Shown piece by piece: positions 1-6,067 of a DNA stretch of 9,956 bases. Source of the stretch: Lachnospiraceae bacterium (lineage in GTDB: Bacteria > Bacillota > Clostridia > Lachnospirales > Lachnospiraceae); assembly GCA_014804185.1 (NCBI GenBank), contig JAAVAG010000106.1, positions 1-9,956 on the forward strand, given 5' to 3'. Each line of letters opens with the position of its first letter. The first letter of the stretch is position 1. Position numbers and translations under genes: made by a program. The notes under the pieces were generated by a model, which was given only the letters and a program-made list of their open reading frames with translations, searched no databases and was not told where the DNA came from.

Positions 1-106
1 CGTCCACCGCTTTCAGCTTCTTTCCCTTAGACAGGAATCCCTTTCCCACATCAAATTCTTTTGACAGATCTTCAATCCGGATAAGGCTCTCTTCTTTCCT
101 CATCAT
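1..106 (-). CDS. dppF: Peptide ABC transporter ATP-binding protein, DppF/OppF type (5' end only)
   Basis: Only the first 35 codons are in the window; the gene runs off the low-coordinate edge. The visible protein begins MMRKEESLIRIEDLSKEF and continues through a G/K-rich stretch (residues 21-32) to K-A-V-D. This is the typical start of the second ATPase of Dpp/Opp importers, where a basic loop precedes 'KAVDxVSF' and Walker A follows. The start is the ATG at 106-104, which overlaps the TGA of the upstream ATPase gene as ATGA, so the two are probably translationally coupled. An AAGGAG ribosome binding site at 115-120 lies 8 nt before this ATG; the next ATG (103-101) would be 11 nt away and is less likely. 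By family knowledge the product pairs with the DppD ATPase to energise the permease. Catalytic motifs lie outside the window, so the assignment rests on the N-terminus and gene order. Confidence 0.88.
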   Translation of the reverse strand, partial: MMRKEESLIRIEDLSKEFDVGKGFLSKGKKLKAVD

Positions 107-1092
107 GTATCCGTCTCCTTTCCCTCCTCGTAGAGAAAGCATCGCACCTTACGCCCGCCCCTGTCATACAGGCCGGGATTTTTTGTCCTGCAGACGGGCA
201 TCGCGCTTTGGCACCTGTCACAGAACCGGCAGCCCTCCGGCATATCCTGCAGTCCCGGAACAACGCCCTCTATCGTATGAAGTTTTTCCACGTCTTTGTT
301 CAGAGAAGGAATGGAGGCCAGCAGCCCTTTTGTGTACGGGTGAAGCGGATTCTGAAACAGTTCTCTTTTGGAGGCCGTCTCCACCACGTTCCCGGCATAC
401 ATGACCATGATCTCGTCCGCCATCTCCGCCACGATACCCATGTCGTGGGTGATCAGAATGATGGCCGTGCCGGAGGTCTCCTGCAGCTGCTTCATAAGCC
501 TTACGATCTGCGCCTGAATGGTCACGTCCAGAGCCGTCGTGGGCTCGTCCGCGATGAGCACGTCCGGGCTGCAGGAGAGCGCCATGGCGATCATCACTCT
601 CTGTCTCTGACCGCCGCTGAGCTGATGGGGAAACTGCCGCATCTTGATTTCCGGCGATGGAATACCGACCTTTTTCAGCATCTCCAGCGCTTTCTCTCCG
701 GCCTGCCTCCGGGACATTCCCTGATGCACCCGAAACGGCTCCGCCATCTGTCTGCCGATGGTCATCACCGGATTCAGGGATGTCATGGAGTCCTGAAATA
801 TCATGGCGATCTCATTGCCCCGTATTCTGCACATTTCTTTTCTGCTCTTGCCGGTGAGTTCCTCCCCCCGCATCCTGACGGAGGATCCGCTGTCCACCAC
901 GGCGCTCTTTTCCGGCAGGAGTTTCAGCATGGACATGCAGGTCACGCTTTTTCCGCAGCCGCTCTCCCCCACAATGCCCAGTGTCTTTCCGGGCCAGACG
1001 GAAAAGCTCACATCCTCAATGGCATTGTAAAAGCCCTGCTTTGCATAAAATCCTGTCTTTAAATTTTTCACTTCCAATATCGGTTCTGCCAT
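103..1092 (-). CDS. dppD: Peptide ABC transporter ATP-binding protein, DppD/OppD type
   Basis: This 329-residue cytoplasmic ATPase would power peptide import together with the second ATPase encoded downstream. Visible motifs are Walker A GESGCGKS (42-49), Q-loop FQDSMTSLNP (99-108), ABC signature LSGGQ (158-162), Walker B VLIADE (178-183) and switch histidine H216. The oligopeptide-ATPase C-terminal extension follows, with the usual NPLHPYT segment (248-254) and a cysteine cluster C288, C291, C294, C301 plus C318. In the Dpp/Opp ATPase family such a cluster is reported to bind an iron-sulfur centre; that is family knowledge, not shown here. Length is normal for the family. The ATG at 1092 has a GGAGGA site (1099-1104) 6 nt upstream. 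It starts 26 nt after the permease C stop and overlaps the next gene by ATGA. The substrate (dipeptide, oligopeptide or other) cannot be read from the ATPase, so the symbol is family-level. Confidence 0.95.
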   Translation of the reverse strand: MAEPILEVKNLKTGFYAKQGFYNAIEDVSFSVWPGKTLGIVGESGCGKSVTCMSMLKLLPEKSAVVDSGSSVRMRGEELTGKSRKEMCRIRGNEIAMIFQDSMTSLNPVMTIGRQMAEPFRVHQGMSRRQAGEKALEMLKKVGIPSPEIKMRQFPHQLSGGQRQRVMIAMALSCSPDVLIADEPTTALDVTIQAQIVRLMKQLQETSGTAIILITHDMGIVAEMADEIMVMYAGNVVETASKRELFQNPLHPYTKGLLASIPSLNKDVEKLHTIEGVVPGLQDMPEGCRFCDRCQSAMPVCRTKNPGLYDRGGRKVRCFLYEEGKETDT

Positions 1093-1118
1093 ATGTGTTC
1101 CTCCGGCTCCAAATTAGC

Positions 1119-1970
1119 TCACAGTTTCATTTTGGGATCCAGCGCATCCCGCAGGCCGTCCCCAAACAGATTAATGCTCAGCACGGTCACCAGCAGACAG
1201 ACTCCCGGCGGAACCCATACCCAGGGACGCATGGCAATGACGGAGACAGACTGGGCCGCATACAGCATGTTTCCCCAGGACGCCTTGGGTACCTGGACGC
1301 CCATCCCCAGAAAGCTGAGCCCCGATTCCTGCAAAATGGCGCTTGCCACGCCAAAGGTAAAAGCGATGAGAATCGGCGCAAAGGCGTTAGGCAGAATATA
1401 GCGCACCATAATGGTCAGATTTTTCGTGCCGACGGCTCTCGCAGCCTCCACATACTCTTTCTCCCTGACGGACAGCACGCTCCCGTAAAGCTGCCTTGCA
1501 AATCCCGGCCACCCCATGATTCCTATGACGATGGTGGCGGTGGACAGGGACGGTCCGATCACGGAGACAAGCACCAGAATAAAAACCATGGAGGGAAACG
1601 ACAGGAACACATCGGCAAGCCGCATGATCACCGCCTCCACCGGTCCTCTGTAATAACCCGCCAGCATTCCAAGGGGCACGCCGATGGCAAAACTGATCAG
1701 CGTGGAGAAAAGCCCCACATAAAGGGATGTCCTCCCGCCGTAGATCAGCCTTGCAAACAGATCCCTGCCCGTGTTGTCCGTCCCCAGAATATGCTCTCTG
1801 CTGGGAGATGCCCCGAAACCGCTGTAGATCTCATAGGGCTGCAAATCCATAACGATCGGCAGGAAAACCAGAAGCAGAATCTCCAAAAGCAGGATACACA
1901 TCCCCGCCATGGCCAGCTTGTGCGTTTTGAATCTCCCCGCCACATCCCTGAAATAAGAACTGCGCTTCAT
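1119..1970 (-). CDS. dppC: Peptide ABC transporter permease, DppC/OppC type
   Basis: This 283-residue inner permease subunit pairs with the B permease to form the membrane channel. It has the OppC-type N-terminal cytoplasmic segment and first membrane helix (about 18-41). The family motif HILGTDNTGRD follows (60-70), then further membrane helices at about 83-106, 123-150, 195-213 and 250-270. The ATPase-coupling EAA loop is at about 172-194, with EYVEAARAVG clear (E175-A-A-R178). The C-terminal LFGDGLRDALDPK is characteristic of OppC proteins. I chose the ATG at 1970 because the AGGAGG at 1979-1984 is 8 nt upstream of it. The ATG at 1976 would be only 2 nt from that site, and the GTG at 1979 overlaps it. 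The ribosome binding site itself overlaps the stop codon of the B permease gene, so translation of the two is probably coupled. Confidence 0.95.
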   Translation of the reverse strand: MKRSSYFRDVAGRFKTHKLAMAGMCILLLEILLLVFLPIVMDLQPYEIYSGFGASPSREHILGTDNTGRDLFARLIYGGRTSLYVGLFSTLISFAIGVPLGMLAGYYRGPVEAVIMRLADVFLSFPSMVFILVLVSVIGPSLSTATIVIGIMGWPGFARQLYGSVLSVREKEYVEAARAVGTKNLTIMVRYILPNAFAPILIAFTFGVASAILQESGLSFLGMGVQVPKASWGNMLYAAQSVSVIAMRPWVWVPPGVCLLVTVLSINLFGDGLRDALDPKMKL

Positions 1971-1978
1971 GAACATCA

Positions 1979-1984
1979 CCTCCT
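1979..1984 (-). promoter_or_regulatory. Ribosome binding site deciding the dppC start
   Basis: AGGAGG on the minus strand shares its first bases with the TAG stop of the upstream permease gene. Three in-frame starts lie close by: GTG at 1979, ATG at 1976 and ATG at 1970. Only the ATG at 1970 has normal spacing (8 nt). Confidence 0.85.
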
Positions 1985-2939
1985 ACTTTCTTGATACTCT
2001 GGGATCCAGCACCCCGTAAAACAAATCTATGACGATATTCCCGATCAGGACAAATCCGGCAATCAAAACGGTTATGCCCATAATCGTCGGGTAATCTCTG
2101 TAATTGATGGACTGTACCATCAGCGTTCCCATCCCCGGCCAGCTGAATACCTGCTCCGTGATGATGGCGCCGCCGATCAGCGCCGGAAGCGAAAGTCCCA
2201 CCTGCGTCACCAGCGGGATCAGGGCGTTGCGGAGGGCATGGATAAAAATCACCGCCCGCTCCCGGAGTCCTTTGGCCCGGGCCGTCCGCACATAATCATC
2301 CCCCAGCACTTCCAGCATGCTGCTCCGCATATGCCGGGTATAAATCCCCACATACTGCAGCATCAGGGTGATGACCGGAAGAATCATATGCCGCAGCAGC
2401 ATGGACAGCGACTCTTTAGCCCCCGCGTCATACATTCCGCTTGCCGGCAGGATACCGAGTTTAATACTGAACAGATATACAAGGATCATCGCCGCAAAAA
2501 AATTCGGCGTCGCCGCCCCGATAAAGGAAAACACGGAGGAGGCGTAATCCCACGGGGAATAGGGCCTGTAGGCGGCGACGATCCCCAGTGGCATCGCGAT
2601 CAGTATCGCCAGAACAAGCGCCGTTACCGTCAGCATCAGGGTGGGACCGATCCGCTCCGCCAGCATTTCCGTCACCGGGCGCATAGTGCGGTAAGACACG
2701 CCCAGATTTCCCTGCAGGACATTTTTCAGCCAGATCATGTACTGCACATATACCGGCTGATCCAGCCCCATCTGCGCCTCCAGTCTCGCCACATCATCCT
2801 GGGTCAGATTGCTTGTACCCGCCAGAATCATCTCCACCGGACTACCCGGCGCCATAGAGGCCAGAATATAAACGAGCACCGTTATTCCAAAAAAGGTTAC
2901 TGCCGCTATGAGCAGGCGTTTTATGATGTACTTTCCCAA
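1983..2939 (-). CDS. dppB: Peptide ABC transporter permease, DppB/OppB type
   Basis: This 318-residue permease is the partner of the C subunit. The N-terminus (GKYIIKRLL) and first membrane helix (about 9-29) are classic DppB. They are followed by an extracytoplasmic segment with the family pattern ARLEAQMGLDQPVYVQY (51-67) and GNLGVSY (77-83). Further membrane helices lie at about 100-122, 135-157, 181-200, 247-264 and 287-310. The EAA coupling loop is DYVRTARAKGL (215-225), and the protein ends with the family-typical LDPR. The start codon is TTG at 2939-2937, since no in-frame ATG is available near the conserved N-terminus. A GGAGG-containing site (2952-2956, within a longer GGGAGGGAG) sits 9-12 nt upstream. 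The gene follows the binding-protein gene by 83 nt, a gap that holds a hairpin, and its stop codon overlaps the dppC ribosome binding site. Confidence 0.95.
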   Translation of the reverse strand: MGKYIIKRLLIAAVTFFGITVLVYILASMAPGSPVEMILAGTSNLTQDDVARLEAQMGLDQPVYVQYMIWLKNVLQGNLGVSYRTMRPVTEMLAERIGPTLMLTVTALVLAILIAMPLGIVAAYRPYSPWDYASSVFSFIGAATPNFFAAMILVYLFSIKLGILPASGMYDAGAKESLSMLLRHMILPVITLMLQYVGIYTRHMRSSMLEVLGDDYVRTARAKGLRERAVIFIHALRNALIPLVTQVGLSLPALIGGAIITEQVFSWPGMGTLMVQSINYRDYPTIMGITVLIAGFVLIGNIVIDLFYGVLDPRVSRK

Positions 2940-2973
2940 CTGTGCAGGCTCCCTCCCTTTTCGTTTTGTAAAA

Positions 2974-3012
2974 CGGCACGCCGCCCCGCCTGACCGGCTT
3001 GGCAGCGTGCCG
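2974..3012 (-). promoter_or_regulatory. Intercistronic hairpin between binding-protein and permease genes
   Basis: Perfect 8-bp arms (2974-2981 with 3005-3012; CGGCACGC / GCGTGCCG on the minus strand) are extended inward, past one mismatch, by three more G-C pairs (2983-2985 with 3001-3003). A small inner stem is possible (2988-2990 with 2996-2998). On the transcribed strand only four T follow before the run breaks, so it looks like a weak or partial terminator or an mRNA 3'-end stabiliser rather than a full stop. It begins 10 nt after the binding-protein stop codon. Its position is the usual one for elements that make an importer's binding protein more abundant than its permeases; that role is inferred. 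Confidence 0.6.
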
Positions 3013-3022
3013 TCTGAATGCT

Positions 3023-4705
3023 TTAATCTACTTTCCAGTTCCAGTAGTCAAATACCGACATCGACATATCCTGTGTTTTCATGTTGCTGAGCCTGCTGTT
3101 GTAGATAACCGTTATATCAGGCGAGTACAGGAAGAAATAGCATTCCGCCTCCGCGTGCCACAACTGCAGCTGGCTGGCATACTGCTTGATCTCCTCGTCT
3201 GTCAGCGCCGTCATGATCTTGCTGAACAGATCCTGGCCTGTTGGGTCTGTCACATGCGACAGATTATACAGACCGCCTATGGTAAAGAAATCCTGATTCT
3301 CCAGCGGGTTCGCGCCGTCGCTGGAAGTCTTCATGATGGCAAAGTCCGCTTCCTTGTCGCGCATCATCTGCATCATTGTGGACAGGTCCACAGACTGCAC
3401 ATTTACCGTTACGCCGATATTGGCCATATCCCTCTGGAACAGTGTCGCCGTCTGCTCCCGCAGCGCGTCGCCGGTCACGTACAGGATCAGAAGTTCCTGA
3501 CTGAAATCAAAGTTGTTTTCCTCCAGCATCGCTTTCGCGGCCTGGGGATCATATTTGTTGCTGAAACTCACCTCCGAAATGGCGGGATCATAGTACAGGT
3601 TATTGCTGGCATACATGCCCTCGCGAACCATGCCTTTACCGCCCAGAAGTTCCGTCACCATCTCTTCTCTGTTGATGGCCATATCAAATGCCTGCCTTGT
3701 GGCCACATCAAACTTTTCATTGTCCACAATCAGCCACACATGTCCCGGGGAAGAAAGAGATTCCACCACCAGATTGTCCTGTGCCTCCGCCATGGGTATG
3801 TCCGAAGTGGGGAAAGAAACACGGCTGCCGGGAATCAGGTCTACCTCGCCGCTCATCAGAGCCGACAGCAGATTCGCGGACGCGATGCTGCGGATCACAA
3901 GCTTGTCAAATCCGATCTCGCCCATATAGTAATCTTTGTTCACCGTGTACACCACGCGCTCTCCCGGAATAGTGCTCTCAAACTTGAAAGGACCGTTCCC
4001 CACCGGATTGTTCCAGAAATCCGATTCCATAAATTCGGCGGGCGTCACATCTTTCAGCAGATGCTCCGGAAGAACAAAGAAATAACTTGCCTGTTTCAGG
4101 AACATGGATCCGGACATGGGCTTTTTCATGTTCATCTTTACCGTCAGATCATCGATCTTTTCCACCTCTACGCTGTCTGCGGACAATTCCACTCCGCTGT
4201 CGTCGGTTCCCGCCACATTCTGCATCATCTGACGCCTGCTGGTCACGATCTCTCCTTTTGTGATCAGCTTGCAGGTAAACACAACATCGTCCGCCGTCAC
4301 CGGCTCTCCGTCATGCCATTTGGCATCTCCGTTCAGATAAAAGATAATGGCCGAATTGTCGTCGGTTGTCTCCCATCTTTCCGCCAGACGGGGATACACG
4401 CTTCCAGACATTCCCTGTGCGATCAGGTTATCAAAAATCTGATTGCAGACCGTATCACCCATAACACCTGTGGATGAATACGGATTCAGGCTGTTCCATG
4501 TCTGGTCATAGGCGATGGTGACAATCTTCTCTTCTCCGTCTTCCCTGCTGTCATCTGTGTCACCGCCGCCGGACCCCTGTTCACTGGTATTTCCGTCCGG
4601 AGTCTGACTGCCCGTCGGATCGTCCTGCGCAGGCCCGCCGCATGCACAAAGCGTAATTCCCAGGATGGCCGCTGTTACAAGTGCTAATCCTTTTTTGTAC
4701 TTCAT
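3023..4705 (-). CDS. Peptide ABC transporter substrate-binding lipoprotein (SBP family 5)
   Basis: This 560-residue protein is the first gene of the importer operon. The N-terminus MKYKKG plus a hydrophobic stretch (7-19) ends in L19-C-A-C22-G-G, a lipoprotein signal with C22 the likely lipidated residue. A low-complexity linker rich in G, S, T, D and E (about 23-60) should hold the domain off the membrane. The rest is a family 5 extracytoplasmic solute-binding domain: IAYDQTWNSLNPYSS (64-78), the family segment LAERWETTDD (107-116), DAKWHDGEPVTADDVVF (127-143), and NPVGNGPFKFES (233-244). Family members bind peptides, nickel or other solutes, and the ligand cannot be read here. The ATG at 4705 has GGAGG (4712-4716) 6 nt upstream and places the signal peptide at the N-terminus. 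The frame stays open up to a TTG at 4816, but that codon lies in the -35 box, so the longer start is rejected. Confidence 0.95.
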   Translation of the reverse strand: MKYKKGLALVTAAILGITLCACGGPAQDDPTGSQTPDGNTSEQGSGGGDTDDSREDGEEKIVTIAYDQTWNSLNPYSSTGVMGDTVCNQIFDNLIAQGMSGSVYPRLAERWETTDDNSAIIFYLNGDAKWHDGEPVTADDVVFTCKLITKGEIVTSRRQMMQNVAGTDDSGVELSADSVEVEKIDDLTVKMNMKKPMSGSMFLKQASYFFVLPEHLLKDVTPAEFMESDFWNNPVGNGPFKFESTIPGERVVYTVNKDYYMGEIGFDKLVIRSIASANLLSALMSGEVDLIPGSRVSFPTSDIPMAEAQDNLVVESLSSPGHVWLIVDNEKFDVATRQAFDMAINREEMVTELLGGKGMVREGMYASNNLYYDPAISEVSFSNKYDPQAAKAMLEENNFDFSQELLILYVTGDALREQTATLFQRDMANIGVTVNVQSVDLSTMMQMMRDKEADFAIMKTSSDGANPLENQDFFTIGGLYNLSHVTDPTGQDLFSKIMTALTDEEIKQYASQLQLWHAEAECYFFLYSPDITVIYNSRLSNMKTQDMSMSVFDYWNWKVD

Positions 4706-4725
4706 CGTTTTCCTCCTTTTTGTTT

Positions 4726-4743
4726 TCATATCATGTGATATGA
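4726..4743 (-). promoter_or_regulatory. Inverted repeat in the leader of the transporter operon (candidate operator)
   Basis: The minus-strand sequence TCATATCACATGATATGA has perfect 8-bp arms separated by 2 nt. It lies in an otherwise A-rich, unstructured leader, downstream of the predicted transcription start (about 4781) and 9 nt before the ribosome binding site. Its compact symmetry fits a dimeric repressor site better than a terminator, since the arms are A/T-rich and the loop would be too tight for a stable RNA hairpin. The cognate regulator is not in the window. Confidence 0.5.
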
Positions 4744-4787
4744 TATTTTGTTGTTTTATATGTTTTTGTTTTCTTTCGTTTTTTATT

Positions 4788-4816
4788 ATTATATGTTTAT
4801 CGTTTCCTGTTGTCAA
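4788..4816 (-). promoter_or_regulatory. Consensus sigma-A promoter of the peptide transporter operon
   Basis: On the minus strand, TTGACA (4816-4811) and TATAAT (4793-4788) are separated by exactly 17 nt (4810-4794), a perfect match to the vegetative consensus. Transcription would start near 4780-4782, giving a leader of about 75 nt before the lipoprotein ATG. A second, overlapping TTGACT lies 7 nt upstream of the -35 box. The promoter sits between the terminator of the amidase gene and the operon it would serve. Confidence 0.9.
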
Positions 4817-4849
4817 TAGTCAATTTGAATTATTGGACAAAAGAGAACA

Positions 4850-4866
4850 TGTGCCCACCGGGCACA
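4850..4866. promoter_or_regulatory. Short G/C-rich inverted repeat upstream of the transporter promoter
   Basis: The plus-strand sequence TGTGCCC-ACC-GGGCACA has perfect 7-bp arms and a 3-nt centre. It begins 1 nt past the amidase terminator in the minus direction and is centred about 77 nt upstream of the predicted transporter transcription start. It could be a second, tandem terminator hairpin, though only a broken pyrimidine tract follows, or a binding site for a regulator acting on the promoter. The sequence does not decide between these. Confidence 0.4.
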
Positions 4867-4867
4867 G

Positions 4868-4915
4868 CAAAAAAAGACTGGGCTTTGTGCTGACACAAAG
4901 CCCAGTCTTTTTTTG
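4868..4915 (-). terminator. Rho-independent terminator after the amidase gene
   Basis: A perfect 22-bp stem (4868-4889 with 4894-4915) closes on a 4-nt loop. It consists of a G/C-rich core flanked by A7 on one side and T7 on the other, so the transcript of either strand would end in a U-run. It lies 27 nt past the amidase stop codon. Only the minus strand carries genes here, so it works as the amidase terminator and insulates the transporter operon. Confidence 0.95.
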
Positions 4916-4942
4916 AAAACGTCAAATTGTCTGTCCGTCAGC

Positions 4943-5956
4943 CTACCGGTTATCCACATCCCGTTTCAGCTGCTCCCAGGCATCCTCGTTCTCCACATAA
5001 TAGATGGGGCATTTCTTGCCGTTGCTGTCATAATGGCGCAGAATATCGTCGCTGTCCAGGTGATAGGTGTCGATCAGCCATCTGAGCAGTTTGATCAGGG
5101 AATCGTAGGTCTCCTGGGTAAACGAACCGTCGTCTGCCAGATAGCAGCACTCTATGGAGATGGACTCATAGTTTTTGCCGGACACCGCATAGGCCACTTC
5201 ATCGATAGGGACGCAGTTGATAATCTCTCCCTCATAACCGATGATAAAGTGGGCGCTGGCCGCCGTCTTATGGCTGTCCTTCAGTCCCTCAAAATAACTG
5301 CGGTTCTGGGCGGCGCTTGTACCCTTGTTCGCTGTATAATGTACATAGATGTTTTTCACTTCCGGCAGTTTCTCACCGGGTCTGGCCCATTCGCTGATGG
5401 AGAGGAAATCCTCTGTCCAGGCAGGCCTCTCCGCCTGGGCGCGGAAAGCGTCCATCAGCATTCCGGCTCCCGTCGCCGGGCCTCCCAGATCCATATTCTG
5501 CCCTTTTCCCGTCCCCGTCTTTCCGGTATCCATAAAGAAAAAGATAAAAAACAGCAGGACTGCGGTGATGCCCACCGCACCGCCCAGCAGGCGCTTCAAA
5601 GCCCGGAGACGAAGTTTTTTCCGTCTGCGCACAGACGGTCTGGGCGCGGCCTGCTGCCTCCGTCCCTGCTCCTCATATAAATGCGGATTGCGCCTTGGCA
5701 CAGGCTGTACATTTCTGGGCATATCCACCCTGGGCGTTCGGCTGCTTTGTCTCCCGGGTATCTGCCGTATCTGCCCGCTTTGTCTCCTGTTTGCCCCTCC
5801 TGCCTGCCGCGTCTGCCCGTTTTGCCTTCTCACCGCCTGCCCGTACTGCCTCCCATACGGTTCCCGCGGCATTCTCTCGTTGACGCGGACCTGCCGGTTC
5901 ATATTAACAAATTCAAGCTGTATGTTCTCCGCTGATCTCCTGTTTTCCCTTCCCAT
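4943..5956 (-). CDS. Membrane-anchored N-acetylmuramoyl-L-alanine amidase (Amidase_2/PGRP fold)
   Basis: This 337-residue protein has three parts. Residues 1-121 are a basic, low-complexity tail dominated by R, Q, N, G and P, with a near-repeat RRQNGQTRQ (43-51) and RRQSGQIRQ (57-65). Residues 123-142 form one membrane helix, preceded by RRRKK, so the tail should be cytoplasmic. Residues about 195-337 form a zinc amidase domain that should act outside the cell and cleave the lactyl-amide bond between MurNAc and L-alanine. Likely zinc ligands are H206 (VHYT), H308 (RHYD) and C316 (KKCP). E269 (SIEC) and K314 match the AmpD catalytic Glu and Lys. The position of the T7 lysozyme catalytic Tyr is A235 here, as seen in parts of the family. 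The ATG at 5956 has GAGGAA (5963-5968) 6 nt upstream. The gene appears to be transcribed alone. It could serve in wall turnover, division or sporulation; nothing nearby decides which. Confidence 0.9.
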   Translation of the reverse strand: MGRENRRSAENIQLEFVNMNRQVRVNERMPREPYGRQYGQAVRRQNGQTRQAGGANRRQSGQIRQIPGRQSSRTPRVDMPRNVQPVPRRNPHLYEEQGRRQQAAPRPSVRRRKKLRLRALKRLLGGAVGITAVLLFFIFFFMDTGKTGTGKGQNMDLGGPATGAGMLMDAFRAQAERPAWTEDFLSISEWARPGEKLPEVKNIYVHYTANKGTSAAQNRSYFEGLKDSHKTAASAHFIIGYEGEIINCVPIDEVAYAVSGKNYESISIECCYLADDGSFTQETYDSLIKLLRWLIDTYHLDSDDILRHYDSNGKKCPIYYVENEDAWEQLKRDVDNR

Positions 5957-5994
5957 AAAAAATTCCTCGATCTTATCGTGCGTATGTTACTTTA

Positions 5995-6025
5995 ACTATA
6001 CCATCGTATATAAAACATCATACCA
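5995..6025 (-). promoter_or_regulatory. Possible extended -10 promoters of the amidase gene
   Basis: Two overlapping candidates appear on the minus strand: TGG-TATGAT (6025-6017) and TGG-TATAGT (6003-5995). Both carry the TGn extension of an extended -10 element. Neither has a recognisable -35 hexamer at 16-18 nt, so the call is weak. No Rho-independent terminator is visible between the transketolase stop and this point, so read-through from the pentose cluster is also possible. Confidence 0.4.
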
Positions 6026-6067
6026 CAATAAAATCGGGGAATTCTTTAATTTTTTCTTAAAACAGCT

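Noticed and set aside
208..1994. Two overlapping plus-strand open frames of about 280 and 340 codons opposite the DppD and DppC genes
   Set aside because: They show no domain or membrane pattern and have shadow-type composition, while the minus strand carries complete, motif-bearing genes.
2999..4477. A long open frame (about 490 codons) on the plus strand, antisense to the substrate-binding protein gene
   Set aside because: The encoded sequence is rich in His, Arg and Gln with no recognisable domain. It runs opposite a clear family 5 binding protein whose start, signal peptide and motifs are all in place. It is the reverse-strand shadow of codon bias.
4794..4810. A CcpA (cre)-like sequence in the spacer of the transporter promoter, around GGAAACGATAAA
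   Set aside because: The core G-AA-CG-T is present but about 4 of 11 defined consensus positions fail and the symmetry is poor. The position is suggestive but the match is too weak to call.
4706..4816. N-terminal extension of the substrate-binding protein to a TTG at 4816
   Set aside because: That TTG is the first codon of the -35 box of a perfect promoter, so it would not be transcribed. The extension also buries the lipoprotein signal, and the ATG at 4705 has an ideal ribosome binding site.
4943..5956. Amidase as a prophage endolysin
   Set aside because: It has a membrane anchor and cytoplasmic tail instead of wall-binding repeats. No holin, tail or other phage gene is nearby, and the flanking genes are housekeeping metabolism and transport.
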